Positions 5,214 to 12,534 of a stretch of 14,156 bases of DNA are shown here, one piece after another (the first letter of the stretch is position 1; each line of letters begins with the position of its first letter). The notes below the pieces were generated by a model. That model had not been told where the DNA came from and searched no databases. It saw nothing but the letters and a program-made list of their open reading frames with translations. Where the stretch lies: positions 1-14,156 of the forward strand of contig JBBRLA010000151.1 of assembly GCA_038231615.1 (NCBI GenBank). The letters run 5' to 3'. Origin of the DNA: JBBRLA01 sp038231615 (GTDB lineage Bacteria; Myxococcota_A; Polyangia; Palsa-1104; JAEUJZ01). A program made the position numbers and the translations under genes.

Positions 5214-6983
5214 ATGAGCACCGCCGAAAAGCCCGCATTCCCCACCGAACAGCCTGCCGCCCTTGCCGAAAAGCCCACGCCCTCCGCCGACGCGGCCCCG
5301 GCCAACTTTCTCAACGAGATCGTCGAGGAGGACCAAAAGAACGGCAGGTGGGGGGGGCGCCTTTTGACCCGCTTCCCGCCAGAGCCCAACGGCTACCTCC
5401 ACATCGGCCACGCCAAGTCCATCTGCCTGAACTTTGGTTTGGCCCGGGACCACGGCGGCCAGTGCAACCTCCGCTTCGACGACACCAACCCCACCAAGGA
5501 GGAGGTGGAGTACGTTGACGCCATCATGAATGACGTGCGCTGGCTTGGCTTCGACTGGGGCGACCACCTGTTTTACGCCTCGGACTACTTCGAGAAGCTC
5601 TACGACTTTGCGGTGCAGCTCATCCGGGAGGGCCTGGCCTACGTCGACAGCCTTACCCTGGACCAGGTCCGCGAATACCGCGGCAGCTTCTACGTGAAGG
5701 GCCAGGACAGCCCCTACCGCACCCGCTCCGTCGAGGAGAATTTGGACCTCTTTTTGCGCATGCGGGCCGGCGAGTTCCCCGATGGGGCACACCTTCTGCG
5801 GGCCAAGATCGACATGGCCTCGCAGAACATGAATCTGCGGGACCCGCCGATGTACCGCATCCGCCACGCCCACCACCACCGCACTGGCGACACCTGGTGC
5901 ATCTACCCGACCTACGACTTCGCCCACGGGCAGTCCGACGCCATCGAGGGCGTGACCCACTCGATCTGCACCCTGGAGTTCGAGAACCATCAGCCCCTCT
6001 ATGACTGGTTCCTCGAGGCGCTGCGCCTGGACGCTTCCCGGCGTCCGCAGCAGATCGAGTTCGCCATGCTCAATCTGAGCTACACCGTTTTGGGCAAGCG
6101 GAAGCTTTTGGAACTGGTGCAGGAAGGGAAGGTCAACGGCTGGAGCGACCCGCGCATGCCGACCCTTTCGGGCATGCGCCGCCGGGGCTACACCGCCCAG
6201 GCGATCCGCGCCTTCTGCGAGCGCATCGGCGTCGCCCGCAAGGACGGCGTGGTGGACCTGACCCTTTTGGAGCACGCCATTCGCGAGGACCTGAACGCAA
6301 ACTCCCCCCGGGTGATGGGCGTCCTGCATCCCTTGCGCGTGGTCATCGAGAACCTGCCCGAGGGACAGGTCGAGGAGTTTGACGCCCCCTACTTCCCCGA
6401 AGGCGCCGAGCGCGGGTCGCGCAAAGTGCCCTTTGGCCGCGTCATCTACGTGGAACAGGAGGATTTTCGCGAAGACGCACCCAAAAAGTGGTTCCGCCTG
6501 GGACCCGGGCGCGAGGTACGCCTGCGCTACGCCTGCCTCATCACCTGCAAGGAGGTGGTGAAGGACGAGAAGACCGGCCAGGTGATCGAGCTGCGCTGCG
6601 TATGGGACCCGGCATCCCGGGGCGGCAACTCCCCCGACGGACGGCGGGTGAACGGGACGCTGCACTGGGTGTCGGCGGCGCACGCCGTGCCCGCCGAGGT
6701 GCGCCTTTACGACCGGCTTTGGGTCAAGGAGGACCCGCTGGGCGACAAGGACGGAAAGGACTGGAAGGAGCACCTGAACCCGGCCTCGCTTTCGCGGCTG
6801 ACCGGCTGCCTGGTCGAGCCGAGCCTTCTGTCAGCGGCCCCCGGGAGCCGCTGGCAGTTCGAGCGCCTGGGCTACTTCTGCGTCGATTCGGAAGACTCCG
6901 GGGAGGGGCGCCTGGTGTTCAACCGCACCGTTTCTCTGAAGGACTCGTGGGCCAAGCTGGAGAAGACCGAAGCCAAGAAGTGA
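5214..6983 (+). CDS. glnS: Glutaminyl-tRNA synthetase
   Basis: This 589-residue class I aminoacyl-tRNA synthetase charges tRNA-Gln with glutamine in the cytoplasm. The HIGH motif appears as GYLHIGHAKS (residues 60-69). Signature blocks include FDDTNPTKEE, FDWGD, PTYDFAHGQSDAIEGVTHSI, DPRMPTLSGMRRRGYTA, and the C-terminal beta-barrel segments KVPFGRVIYVEQEDF, HWVSAAHAVPAEVRLYDRL and GYFCVDS...FNRTVSLKDSWAK. All match the E. coli-type enzyme over its full length. The KMSKS loop reads VLGKRKL (292-298), where GlnRS normally has V(M/L)SKRKL, so the conserved Ser is Gly. The first 30 residues are an Ala/Pro-rich extension. ATG 5214 is chosen; the upstream TTG at 5178 would add 12 unrelated residues. 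The ribosome site is weak (AGGG). It ends 54 bases from a convergent gene. Confidence 0.97.
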   Translation: MSTAEKPAFPTEQPAALAEKPTPSADAAPANFLNEIVEEDQKNGRWGGRLLTRFPPEPNGYLHIGHAKSICLNFGLARDHGGQCNLRFDDTNPTKEEVEYVDAIMNDVRWLGFDWGDHLFYASDYFEKLYDFAVQLIREGLAYVDSLTLDQVREYRGSFYVKGQDSPYRTRSVEENLDLFLRMRAGEFPDGAHLLRAKIDMASQNMNLRDPPMYRIRHAHHHRTGDTWCIYPTYDFAHGQSDAIEGVTHSICTLEFENHQPLYDWFLEALRLDASRRPQQIEFAMLNLSYTVLGKRKLLELVQEGKVNGWSDPRMPTLSGMRRRGYTAQAIRAFCERIGVARKDGVVDLTLLEHAIREDLNANSPRVMGVLHPLRVVIENLPEGQVEEFDAPYFPEGAERGSRKVPFGRVIYVEQEDFREDAPKKWFRLGPGREVRLRYACLITCKEVVKDEKTGQVIELRCVWDPASRGGNSPDGRRVNGTLHWVSAAHAVPAEVRLYDRLWVKEDPLGDKDGKDWKEHLNPASLSRLTGCLVEPSLLSAAPGSRWQFERLGYFCVDSEDSGEGRLVFNRTVSLKDSWAKLEKTEAKK

Positions 6984-6990
6984 GAGCGTC

Positions 6991-7022
6991 GCGTCCCCAT
7001 GGCCTACACATGGGTGCCACGC
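6991..7022. terminator. Possible bidirectional terminator hairpin between convergent genes
   Basis: In the 54-base gap between the ends of glnS and the M20 gene, CCCATG (6996-7001) pairs with CATGGG (7009-7014) around a 7-base loop. Outer GCGT (6991-6994) can pair with ACGC (7019-7022) across an unequal internal loop. There is no T-run on either side, so it would be a non-classical terminator at best. Confidence 0.3.
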
Positions 7023-7037
7023 TGAAACAGGCCCGGA

Positions 7038-8366
7038 TCAGGTGTGTAGCAGGTCCAGGCTGGCCGTCACCAGCGAACGCAAGGCGGCGCGGATCGCCGG
7101 CGAGAAGTCCGGGGCGAAGCGGGCCGAGTGCAGCGAGGGCATGGCCTCGCCTTTCTTCCTGGCGGCGGCGAACTTTTCCGGGTTGGCGGCGCCCACCCAA
7201 AAGATCAGGCCGGGGACGCCGGCCCGGCCATATTCGCCAAAATCCTCGGCGCCCATGACCGGCGGCATCTTCAGCACGTTGCCATCGCCCAGCGCCCGAC
7301 GGAAAGAGGCCGCCACTCGCTCGGTGAGCGCCGGGTCATTGTAGGTCGAACGCAGGCTCTCGCTGACCGCCACCGTGGGCGGACGAGGGGCCCCGGCAGC
7401 GGCGGCTTCCCCTTGGGCCACCCGGCGGATGCCGTTCAGAAGCAGGTCGCGCACCTTCTCGTCGAAGGACCGCACCGTCAGTTGCAGGCGCACCTCGTCG
7501 GGGATGATGTTGTGCTTGGTGCCGCCGTGGATCGAGCCCACGGTGATGACCCCGGGGTCCAGGGGGTTTTTGTCTCGCGAAATGACCGTCTGCAATGCCA
7601 GCACGATCCGCGCCGCGATGACGATGGGATCGATGGTGCGGTGGGGGTAGGCGCCGTGGCCGCCTTTGCCGTAGACCGTGATGTCCACCGAGTCTACCGC
7701 CGCCAGGGCGAAGCCCGGGACGTAACCCACCTGGCCCGCCTCGACCTCGGCGCTGTCGTGCAGGGCCAGGGCGAAATCCGGCCGCGGAAAGCGGGTGAAA
7801 AGCCCGGCCTTGAGCATGGTGCTGGCCCCCAGGCCGGTCTCTTCCGCTGGCTGGCCGATCATCACCAGCGTCCCCTTCCAGCGGTCCTTCATGCGCGAAA
7901 GCAGGGTGGCCGCACCGACCCAGGCGGTCATGTGAAAATCGTGGCCACAGGCGTGCATCACCGGCACCTGCTGGCCGCGTTCGTCCTTCGCCGAGGTCTT
8001 GCTGGAATAAGGCAGTCCGGTATCCTCCAGCACTGGCAGGCCGTCCATGTCCGTGCGCAGGAGCAGGGTGGGCCCGGTCCCATTCTTCAGCACCCCGACC
8101 ACGCCATAGCCGCCGACCCGTTCGCTGACGGTGAAGCCCAGGGCCTTCAGGCGCGCGGCCAGCTTCGCCGCGGTGTGCTCCTCGTGGTAGGACAACTCGG
8201 GGTGCTGATGCAGGTCGCGGTAGAGCGCCAAAAGCTCGGGTTCCAGCGCCTCGGGCTGTCCGCCCAGGGGATCCGGCGCCCCCGCCGCCGAACCGGGCCG
8301 CGGCAGCAAGAGCACGCCGCAAAGGGCGATCCAAAGAATGCGAAATCTGGCTGTCATGCGGGCCAT
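7038..8366 (-). CDS. Exported M20-family amidohydrolase/metallopeptidase
   Basis: This 442-residue protein belongs to the M20D type (amidohydrolase: N-acyl-amino-acid, hippurate or IAA-amino-acid hydrolase relatives), which cleave amide-linked acyl amino acids with two metal ions. Visible motifs are DLHQHPELSYHE (51-62), LLLRTDMDGLPV (101-112), the metal-binding MHACGHDFH (137-145) with its conserved Cys, IGQPAEETG (170-178) with the catalytic Glu pair, the lid-domain GKGGHGAYPH, the HNIIPDEVRLQLTVRSFDE block, and MGAEDFGEY near the end. The N-terminus (FRILWIALCGVLLLPRPGSAAG) is a signal peptide with likely cleavage after SAA, so it acts outside the cytoplasm. ATG 8366 lies four bases after the dehydrogenase stop, and an alternative ATG lies at 8357; the close spacing suggests translational coupling. 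The substrate cannot be told from sequence. Confidence 0.92.
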   Translation of the reverse strand: MARMTARFRILWIALCGVLLLPRPGSAAGAPDPLGGQPEALEPELLALYRDLHQHPELSYHEEHTAAKLAARLKALGFTVSERVGGYGVVGVLKNGTGPTLLLRTDMDGLPVLEDTGLPYSSKTSAKDERGQQVPVMHACGHDFHMTAWVGAATLLSRMKDRWKGTLVMIGQPAEETGLGASTMLKAGLFTRFPRPDFALALHDSAEVEAGQVGYVPGFALAAVDSVDITVYGKGGHGAYPHRTIDPIVIAARIVLALQTVISRDKNPLDPGVITVGSIHGGTKHNIIPDEVRLQLTVRSFDEKVRDLLLNGIRRVAQGEAAAAGAPRPPTVAVSESLRSTYNDPALTERVAASFRRALGDGNVLKMPPVMGAEDFGEYGRAGVPGLIFWVGAANPEKFAAARKKGEAMPSLHSARFAPDFSPAIRAALRSLVTASLDLLHT

Positions 8367-8370
8367 GCTT

Positions 8371-9483
8371 TCAGAAGGTGATGACCGTGCGGATGCCCTC
8401 TTGCCGCTCCATCAGAGTGAAGGCCTCGTTGATCCGCTGAAGCGGCAGAAAGGCGGTGCACAGCGAGTCGATCTTCAGCTTGCCCTCCATGTACCAGTCC
8501 ACCAGTTCGGGCACCTGACGACGCGACTTGGCGCCGCCGAAGGCCGAGCCGGTCAAGTGCCGCCCGGTGATCAGGAAGCGCGGCACCACCGACAGTTCTT
8601 CGCCCCTGCCGGCGACGCCGATCAGGGTGCACTGCCCGCCGCCCATGTGGCACGATTCGAGCGCCTGGCGCATCACCTTCACGTTGCCGGTGGCCTCGAA
8701 GGAATAATCCACGCCGTAGCCCGAGGTCAGGTCCAGCACGGCCTGCACCGGATCGTCGCCGCCCACCAGGATGGTGTCGGTGGCGCCCAGCGAGCGGGCC
8801 AGGGAAAGGCGCATCTCGCTGCGGTCCAGGGCGATGATGCGCTCGGCCCCCGCCAGCACGCAGCCCTGCACCACGTTGAGTCCGACGCCGCCACAACCGA
8901 ACACCGCGGTGGTGGCCCCGCGGCGCACCTTGGCGGTGTAGAGCACCGCGCCCACCCCGGTGGTGACGCCGCAGCCGATCAGGCACACCTTGTCGAGGGG
9001 CGCGTCCTTGCGGATGCGCGCCAGGGCAATCTCGGGGACCACGGTGTACTCGGCGAAGGTGGAGGTCCCCATGTAGTGGTGTACCGGCGTGTGGCCGGGC
9101 CCATGATGGATGCGGGTGGTCCCGTCGGGCATCAGGCCCTTGCCCTGGGTCTCGCGGATCGCCAGGCACAGGTTGGTCTCGGACGAGAGGCAGTGCTTGC
9201 ACCGGCCGCATTCAGGAATGTACAGCGGGATGACGTGGTCCCCGACGGACAGCGACTGCACGCCGGGACCCAGTTCGACCACTTCGCCGCCGCCCTCATG
9301 GCCCAGCACCGTGGGGAAAAGCCCCGAGGGGTCCACGCCGCTCAGGGTGTACTGATCGGTGTGACATACGCCGGTGGCGTGCAGGCGCACCAGCACCTCT
9401 CCTTGACGAGGCGGGTCAAGGTCGATTTCAGTGATCGAGAGGGGGCGGCCCGGGGCCTCGGCGAGTGCGGCACGGACTTTCAT
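8371..9483 (-). CDS. Class III zinc alcohol dehydrogenase, S-(hydroxymethyl)glutathione dehydrogenase-like
   Basis: A 370-residue medium-chain dehydrogenase. Catalytic zinc ligands lie in TGVCHTDQYTLSG and LGHEGGGEVVELG, and the structural zinc lobe in CGRCKHCLSSETNLC. The NAD-binding segment is VFGCGGVGLNVVQGCVLAG, with GCGVTTGVGAV just before it and the Asp of IALDRSE favouring NAD. The end (SAFGGAKSRRQVPELVDWYM, then ...RINEAFTLMERQEGIRTVITF) matches the class III group that oxidises the formaldehyde-glutathione adduct. Substrate is inferred from family: related NAD/mycothiol or other alcohol dehydrogenases share these motifs, and no S-formylglutathione hydrolase gene is in view. ATG 9483 has a CAGGAG site seven bases upstream; an in-frame extension to 9558 was rejected. 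It sits between a lipoprotein gene (40 bases upstream) and the exported amidohydrolase (4 bases downstream), probably one operon. Confidence 0.9.
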   Translation of the reverse strand: MKVRAALAEAPGRPLSITEIDLDPPRQGEVLVRLHATGVCHTDQYTLSGVDPSGLFPTVLGHEGGGEVVELGPGVQSLSVGDHVIPLYIPECGRCKHCLSSETNLCLAIRETQGKGLMPDGTTRIHHGPGHTPVHHYMGTSTFAEYTVVPEIALARIRKDAPLDKVCLIGCGVTTGVGAVLYTAKVRRGATTAVFGCGGVGLNVVQGCVLAGAERIIALDRSEMRLSLARSLGATDTILVGGDDPVQAVLDLTSGYGVDYSFEATGNVKVMRQALESCHMGGGQCTLIGVAGRGEELSVVPRFLITGRHLTGSAFGGAKSRRQVPELVDWYMEGKLKIDSLCTAFLPLQRINEAFTLMERQEGIRTVITF

Positions 9484-9523
9484 CGGCGGCTCCTGATCCT
9501 TACAAGTTGTCAGACAGGTTCGC

Positions 9524-10009
9524 TCAAAGGCAGCGCGGGAAGGTGGCCTGGAGGCCATAGGTCAGGTGCCAGCTCCCGACGTCCTTGCCAGTGGCCTTGA
9601 TGGTGATGGTCAGGTCCATCTGCGTGCCATTGACCTGGCCGCTGAAGCGCGCCGGCGCGGGATCGCGTGCCAGGGGACCCGTGGCGTAGGTCCCGTCGGC
9701 CGCGAAGTGACCCTGGGCGTCATAGCGCAAGGGTTCGCTCAACACTCCAACGGCGCAGGGAAACTGGATCGTGCCTCCGATGGAGGTGACCTTCATGTCG
9801 GCCCGTCCTTCCTGGCCCCACGCCCCGGCCGGCACATCGGTCAGGCCCGGTTGCTGGGTCAGGTCCGCCGCGCCCTGGCCGCCCCGCAGGTCGTTGCTGG
9901 CGATGAGGTCGGTCGTGGGTCCGAGGGTCAGGTCCTGGTCTCCGGACGGGGCCGTGCTCTGGCAGCAGCTGAGGATGAGGACCAGAAGGGTCAGCGGTCG
10001 TGTCTTCAT
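9524..10009 (-). CDS. Small lipoprotein with Asp-Leu linker
   Basis: This 161-residue protein has a short signal MKTRPLTLLVLILSCC, giving a lipobox LILSC (Cys15 modified, Cys16 next). An acidic, Thr/Pro-rich linker with DLT/DLI/DLR units (residues about 23-55) follows. The C-terminal part, about 70-161, has beta-strand character (GTIQFPCAVGVLSEPLRYDA...GTYATGPLARDPAPARFSGQ...GTQMDLTITIKA...YGLQATFPRCL). That part resembles the general form of small lipid-anchored beta-barrel domains that measure soluble ligands, but I do not recognise a family. Two cysteines (in FPCAV and the last-but-one residue) could pair. ATG 10009 is chosen because AGGAG lies nine bases upstream; the GTG/ATG options to 10033 lack this. 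It heads the minus-strand trio with the dehydrogenase and the M20 amidohydrolase. Confidence 0.78.
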   Translation of the reverse strand: MKTRPLTLLVLILSCCQSTAPSGDQDLTLGPTTDLIASNDLRGGQGAADLTQQPGLTDVPAGAWGQEGRADMKVTSIGGTIQFPCAVGVLSEPLRYDAQGHFAADGTYATGPLARDPAPARFSGQVNGTQMDLTITIKATGKDVGSWHLTYGLQATFPRCL

Positions 10010-10085
10010 TAGAGTCGCTCCTGCCACAAGCATACACCGGAGAGAACGAGCGGCCAGCTTACATCACCCGCCGCTCACCAGGAAC

Positions 10086-10114
10086 TTTCACCCGCGGAGT
10101 GAGTATGTCATAAT
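10086..10114 (+). promoter_or_regulatory. Candidate promoter giving a leaderless GTG start
   Basis: A good -10-like hexamer CATAAT (10109-10114) stands 17 bases after a weak -35-like TTTCAC (10086-10091). A transcript starting six or seven bases after the -10 would begin at about 10120, exactly the GTG start codon of the next gene. No ribosome site lies at the normal distance before that GTG. The match is from eye only. Confidence 0.3.
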
Positions 10115-10119
10115 AGTTC

Positions 10120-11130
10120 GTGGCTAAAGATTGGGGCCCGGACTGGCGCCTCGTACCACCCAAGGGTCGTGAAAGTTGCCGGTGGCAATCCATCGACAAT
10201 AGCTGGGTCTCGCTTTCGCTCGGCCATCAGGGGGACATCACCAAGATCGTCATCGCGTCGTCCGATGGACGCAGCGAGATTGTCGAGGGCTACGAAGAAG
10301 GGCTGAACCTGGCCCGGCGCTGGCGACAGGCGGGATCGGCGCGGCGCAGCGGCAATTTCGAGAAAATCCCACTGGTCGCCGCCTACCCGCGCGTCGGGCA
10401 GAAGGCTACCGATGACTCCGACGCATGGGCGGCCTCGCGGACCAGCCGGCCGGGCTCCCGGGCGAGCAACGACGAGTTCCGCACCCTGTCGACCGGCCCG
10501 ACGATCACCCTGCCTCCGGGGAGCAGCCCGGCCGTCCCCAATCGGAAGCCCCAGGAGACCCCCGGGCCGGCGCCGGAGCGAAATTCCCCGCCCTCGCGGC
10601 CCGAGGATCGGTGGTCCCAGCCGACGATTCCAACCGACCGGTGGTCCCAGCCGACGGTCCCGACCAACCGCTGGTCTCAGCCGACACAGCCGGGGGCCGA
10701 CCTCCCGCTCTCGCTAAGCTCGCCGTCTCAGCCGCCGGAGCGCTGGCCCCGGGCGACGCTGCCGCCCAGCCGGTCTTCGGCGCCGCCTCCGCCCAGCCCG
10801 CCGCCGGTCACCCGCCGTCCGCGCACCGCCCGGCCGCCCCTGCACGACCTGACCCACAACCTGCCGCCCTTAAAGCCCGAAGAGGACCCCATCCTGTCCC
10901 CGGCGCACGACATGTTCTCCCGGCCCAGGCGGCCCTCGATCCCGCCCCTTCAGGCGCCCACCGGGCCCGGCGGTCCCCCGGGAAGGCTCGACTCCGGCCC
11001 CGTCCCCCACAGCGCCCGGAATCCTTCGAGCCCATCCACCCTGGAAACCGATCCTGCCGACGAGGAATCCTCCTTTGAGGATCGTCCGGCCCGGGCCCAG
11101 CGCAAGAGCTTGTCTCCCGTCCGTCGCTGA
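10120..11130 (+). CDS. Unrecognised protein with Pro-rich repeat tail
   Basis: A 336-residue reading frame, in the same codon style as its neighbours. Residues 1-72 look folded (DWGPDWRLVPPKGRES, SWVSLSLGHQGDITKIVIAS, GRSEIVEGYEEGLNLARRWR) and may be a small alpha/beta domain. From about residue 90 the protein is disordered: rich in Pro, Ser and Arg, with three tandem RWSQPT repeats (164-193) and long PPP/PSS stretches. It has no signal peptide or membrane helix. An in-frame TAG at 10114-10116 closes the frame upstream, so GTG 10120 is the earliest start; no Shine-Dalgarno is seen, and a later start is possible. It is transcribed divergently from the small lipoprotein and precedes the receiver-domain gene by 209 bases. 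I do not recognise it and assign no function. That it is real coding sequence rests on length, codon pattern and repeats kept in frame. Confidence 0.65.
   Translation: MAKDWGPDWRLVPPKGRESCRWQSIDNSWVSLSLGHQGDITKIVIASSDGRSEIVEGYEEGLNLARRWRQAGSARRSGNFEKIPLVAAYPRVGQKATDDSDAWAASRTSRPGSRASNDEFRTLSTGPTITLPPGSSPAVPNRKPQETPGPAPERNSPPSRPEDRWSQPTIPTDRWSQPTVPTNRWSQPTQPGADLPLSLSSPSQPPERWPRATLPPSRSSAPPPPSPPPVTRRPRTARPPLHDLTHNLPPLKPEEDPILSPAHDMFSRPRRPSIPPLQAPTGPGGPPGRLDSGPVPHSARNPSSPSTLETDPADEESSFEDRPARAQRKSLSPVRR
10609..10698 (+). repeat. Three tandem 30-bp units coding RWSQPT..
   Basis: Three contiguous 30-base units code RWSQPTIPTD, RWSQPTVPTN and RWSQPTQPGA. Most differences between the units are at third or single positions, so the array is in-frame expansion with some drift. 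Confidence 0.9.
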
Positions 11131-11339
11131 ATATCCAGACGATCACAGGCCTTTACATCAACCAGTCGATCCTGCATGACGTACTGTATAGAATCGTGGC
11201 CGCACCCCCATGCTGGCTAAAATGATGGATCACCCTTCCCGAGTGTGTTTGACGGCCGGGGCGCTTGCGTGCTAGTCAATGAGCCGCGGCGCCTGCGGCG
11301 TCGCGATCAACCCCTCGTGCATAGGAGTCGGAGGAGGAG
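11131..11339. other. Intergenic region ahead of the receiver-domain gene
   Basis: These 209 bases hold no credible reading frame. A TTGACG (11249-11254) could serve as a -35 but is followed at 17-18 bases only by a poor CTAGTC/TAGTCA. A TATAGA lies at 11187-11192 without a clear -35. The promoter of the downstream gene is probably here. No terminator with a T-run was seen. Confidence 0.35.
11330..11339 (+). promoter_or_regulatory. Strong Shine-Dalgarno tract of the receiver-domain gene
   Basis: GGAGGAGGAG directly abuts the ATG at 11340, placing a GGAGG core five bases upstream of the start. A further AGGAG lies at 11323-11327. This fixes the start and suggests high translation, in contrast to the weak sites of the neighbouring genes. 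Confidence 0.8.
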
Positions 11340-12491
11340 ATGCCCAAGCAGATCCTGCTAGTCGAGGACAGCTTGACGATGCAGAAGGTAGTCGAGATCA
11401 CCTTCGCACATGAGGACTATCGGATCACCACGGCCCGGGACGCCGACGAGGCGTTCGCTCGCCTGCGAGAGCAGCGCCCCGACGTGATCCTCGCCGACGC
11501 GGGCCTCCCGGGCAAGTCAGGCTACGACCTGAGCGCCGCGATCAAGGCGGATCCGGGAATGCGCGAGATTCCGGTAATCCTCCTCACCGGCAACTTCAAC
11601 CCCTACGACGAGGTCCGTGGGCAAAAGGCAGGGGTCGATGCGGCCCTGGTCAAGCCTTTCGAGACGCAGGTGCTAATCGACAAGGTGATCGACCTGGTGC
11701 GCCGCAAGGGCACCGGCACCTCCTTGCCGTCGGCAACGCTGGTGAACATGCCCCAGATGGGCCATGCCGGCCAGATGGGATCCATGAACGCTCCGGTCGC
11801 CACCGGACACGACGGTGGGACCCGTCGCCCCACGGTGCCGCCGATGCAACCGTCGCGGGTGCCGGTCACCAGCGGGTCGTTCATGCCGCCGGTGTCGGTG
11901 CAGACCTCGCCCCCAGGCGATCCGTCTCTCCAGCGCTCGACGCTGATGGGCATCCCGGCGGTGAACCCGCTGGGCGCCTCGGGCCTGCGTCCGCCGCCCC
12001 CGCCGGGGATGCGGGTGCGCGAGACTGGCAACCTGCCGGCGAGCAACCCGCCCAACATGCCCGCCCAGAGCGGCAGCCCGATGCCCTCGTGGGCCACCCG
12101 CAGCACCGCGGACACCAACCGCATGAGCACCCCGACGGGCGCCCCCGCCGCGGTGACCGCCAGCCCCGGGGCCAGTACGGTCTACGGGGGGAATTCGCCC
12201 TTCGCCGCCGCGCCGCCTCCCGGGGCCATCGGGGCCGCGGGTATCCCGCTGAACGCGCCCTCCATGCCCCGGCCGCCGCTGATTCCCCGGGCGCCCGTGC
12301 CGGCGACGGTCTTGGCCGCCCTGGAGCGGATCGCCGCTCGCGGCGCCGAGTACGAGGCCATCGCCAAGCTGAGCCTGGAGACCATCGAGCAGATCGCCTG
12401 GGAGGTCATCCCCGAGCTGGCCGAGGCGATGATCCGCTCCGAGCTGGACCGGCTGATCAAAGAACGGGAACGCGAACCCAAGCCCCAGTAG
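11340..12491 (+). CDS. Response-regulator-like protein: receiver domain, long Pro-rich linker, conserved C-terminal helical segment
   Basis: A 383-residue protein. Residues 1-122 are a complete receiver (CheY-like) domain: acidic pair E9/D10 in LLVEDS, phospho-acceptor Asp53 in ILADAGLPGKSG, Thr83 in ILLTG, and Lys105 in ALVKPFE, so phosphorylation by a histidine kinase is expected. Residues about 125-320 are a disordered linker rich in Pro, Met, Gly and Ser. The last 61 residues (from 323) are helical, with KLSLETIEQIAWEVIPELAE followed by AMIRSELDRLIKE. This segment recurs at the C-terminus of receiver proteins of delta-type bacteria and probably mediates protein contacts. No DNA-binding or enzymatic output domain is present, so action through partner binding is likely. 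No cognate kinase gene is in the window. A very strong ribosome site precedes it, and valS follows after 43 bases. Confidence 0.9.
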   Translation: MPKQILLVEDSLTMQKVVEITFAHEDYRITTARDADEAFARLREQRPDVILADAGLPGKSGYDLSAAIKADPGMREIPVILLTGNFNPYDEVRGQKAGVDAALVKPFETQVLIDKVIDLVRRKGTGTSLPSATLVNMPQMGHAGQMGSMNAPVATGHDGGTRRPTVPPMQPSRVPVTSGSFMPPVSVQTSPPGDPSLQRSTLMGIPAVNPLGASGLRPPPPPGMRVRETGNLPASNPPNMPAQSGSPMPSWATRSTADTNRMSTPTGAPAAVTASPGASTVYGGNSPFAAAPPPGAIGAAGIPLNAPSMPRPPLIPRAPVPATVLAALERIAARGAEYEAIAKLSLETIEQIAWEVIPELAEAMIRSELDRLIKEREREPKPQ

Positions 12492-12534
12492 GCCCGCAAC
12501 CTGCGCCCCGACCCCTGTCGCAAGGTACACCGAA

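Noticed and set aside
5028..6773. 581-codon open frame on the minus strand
   Set aside because: It is antisense to the well-conserved glnS gene; its translation is low-complexity His/Val/Gly-rich and matches no family. Such shadows are normal in GC-rich DNA.
7128..8381. 417-codon plus-strand frame
   Set aside because: It is antisense to the M20 amidohydrolase, which has all its metal-site motifs; the shadow protein has none.
8338..9600. 420-codon plus-strand frame
   Set aside because: It is antisense to the zinc alcohol dehydrogenase and has no recognisable motif.
12492..12534. T-box or attenuator before valS
   Set aside because: The gap is only 43 bases, too short for a T-box leader, and shows no hairpin of note.
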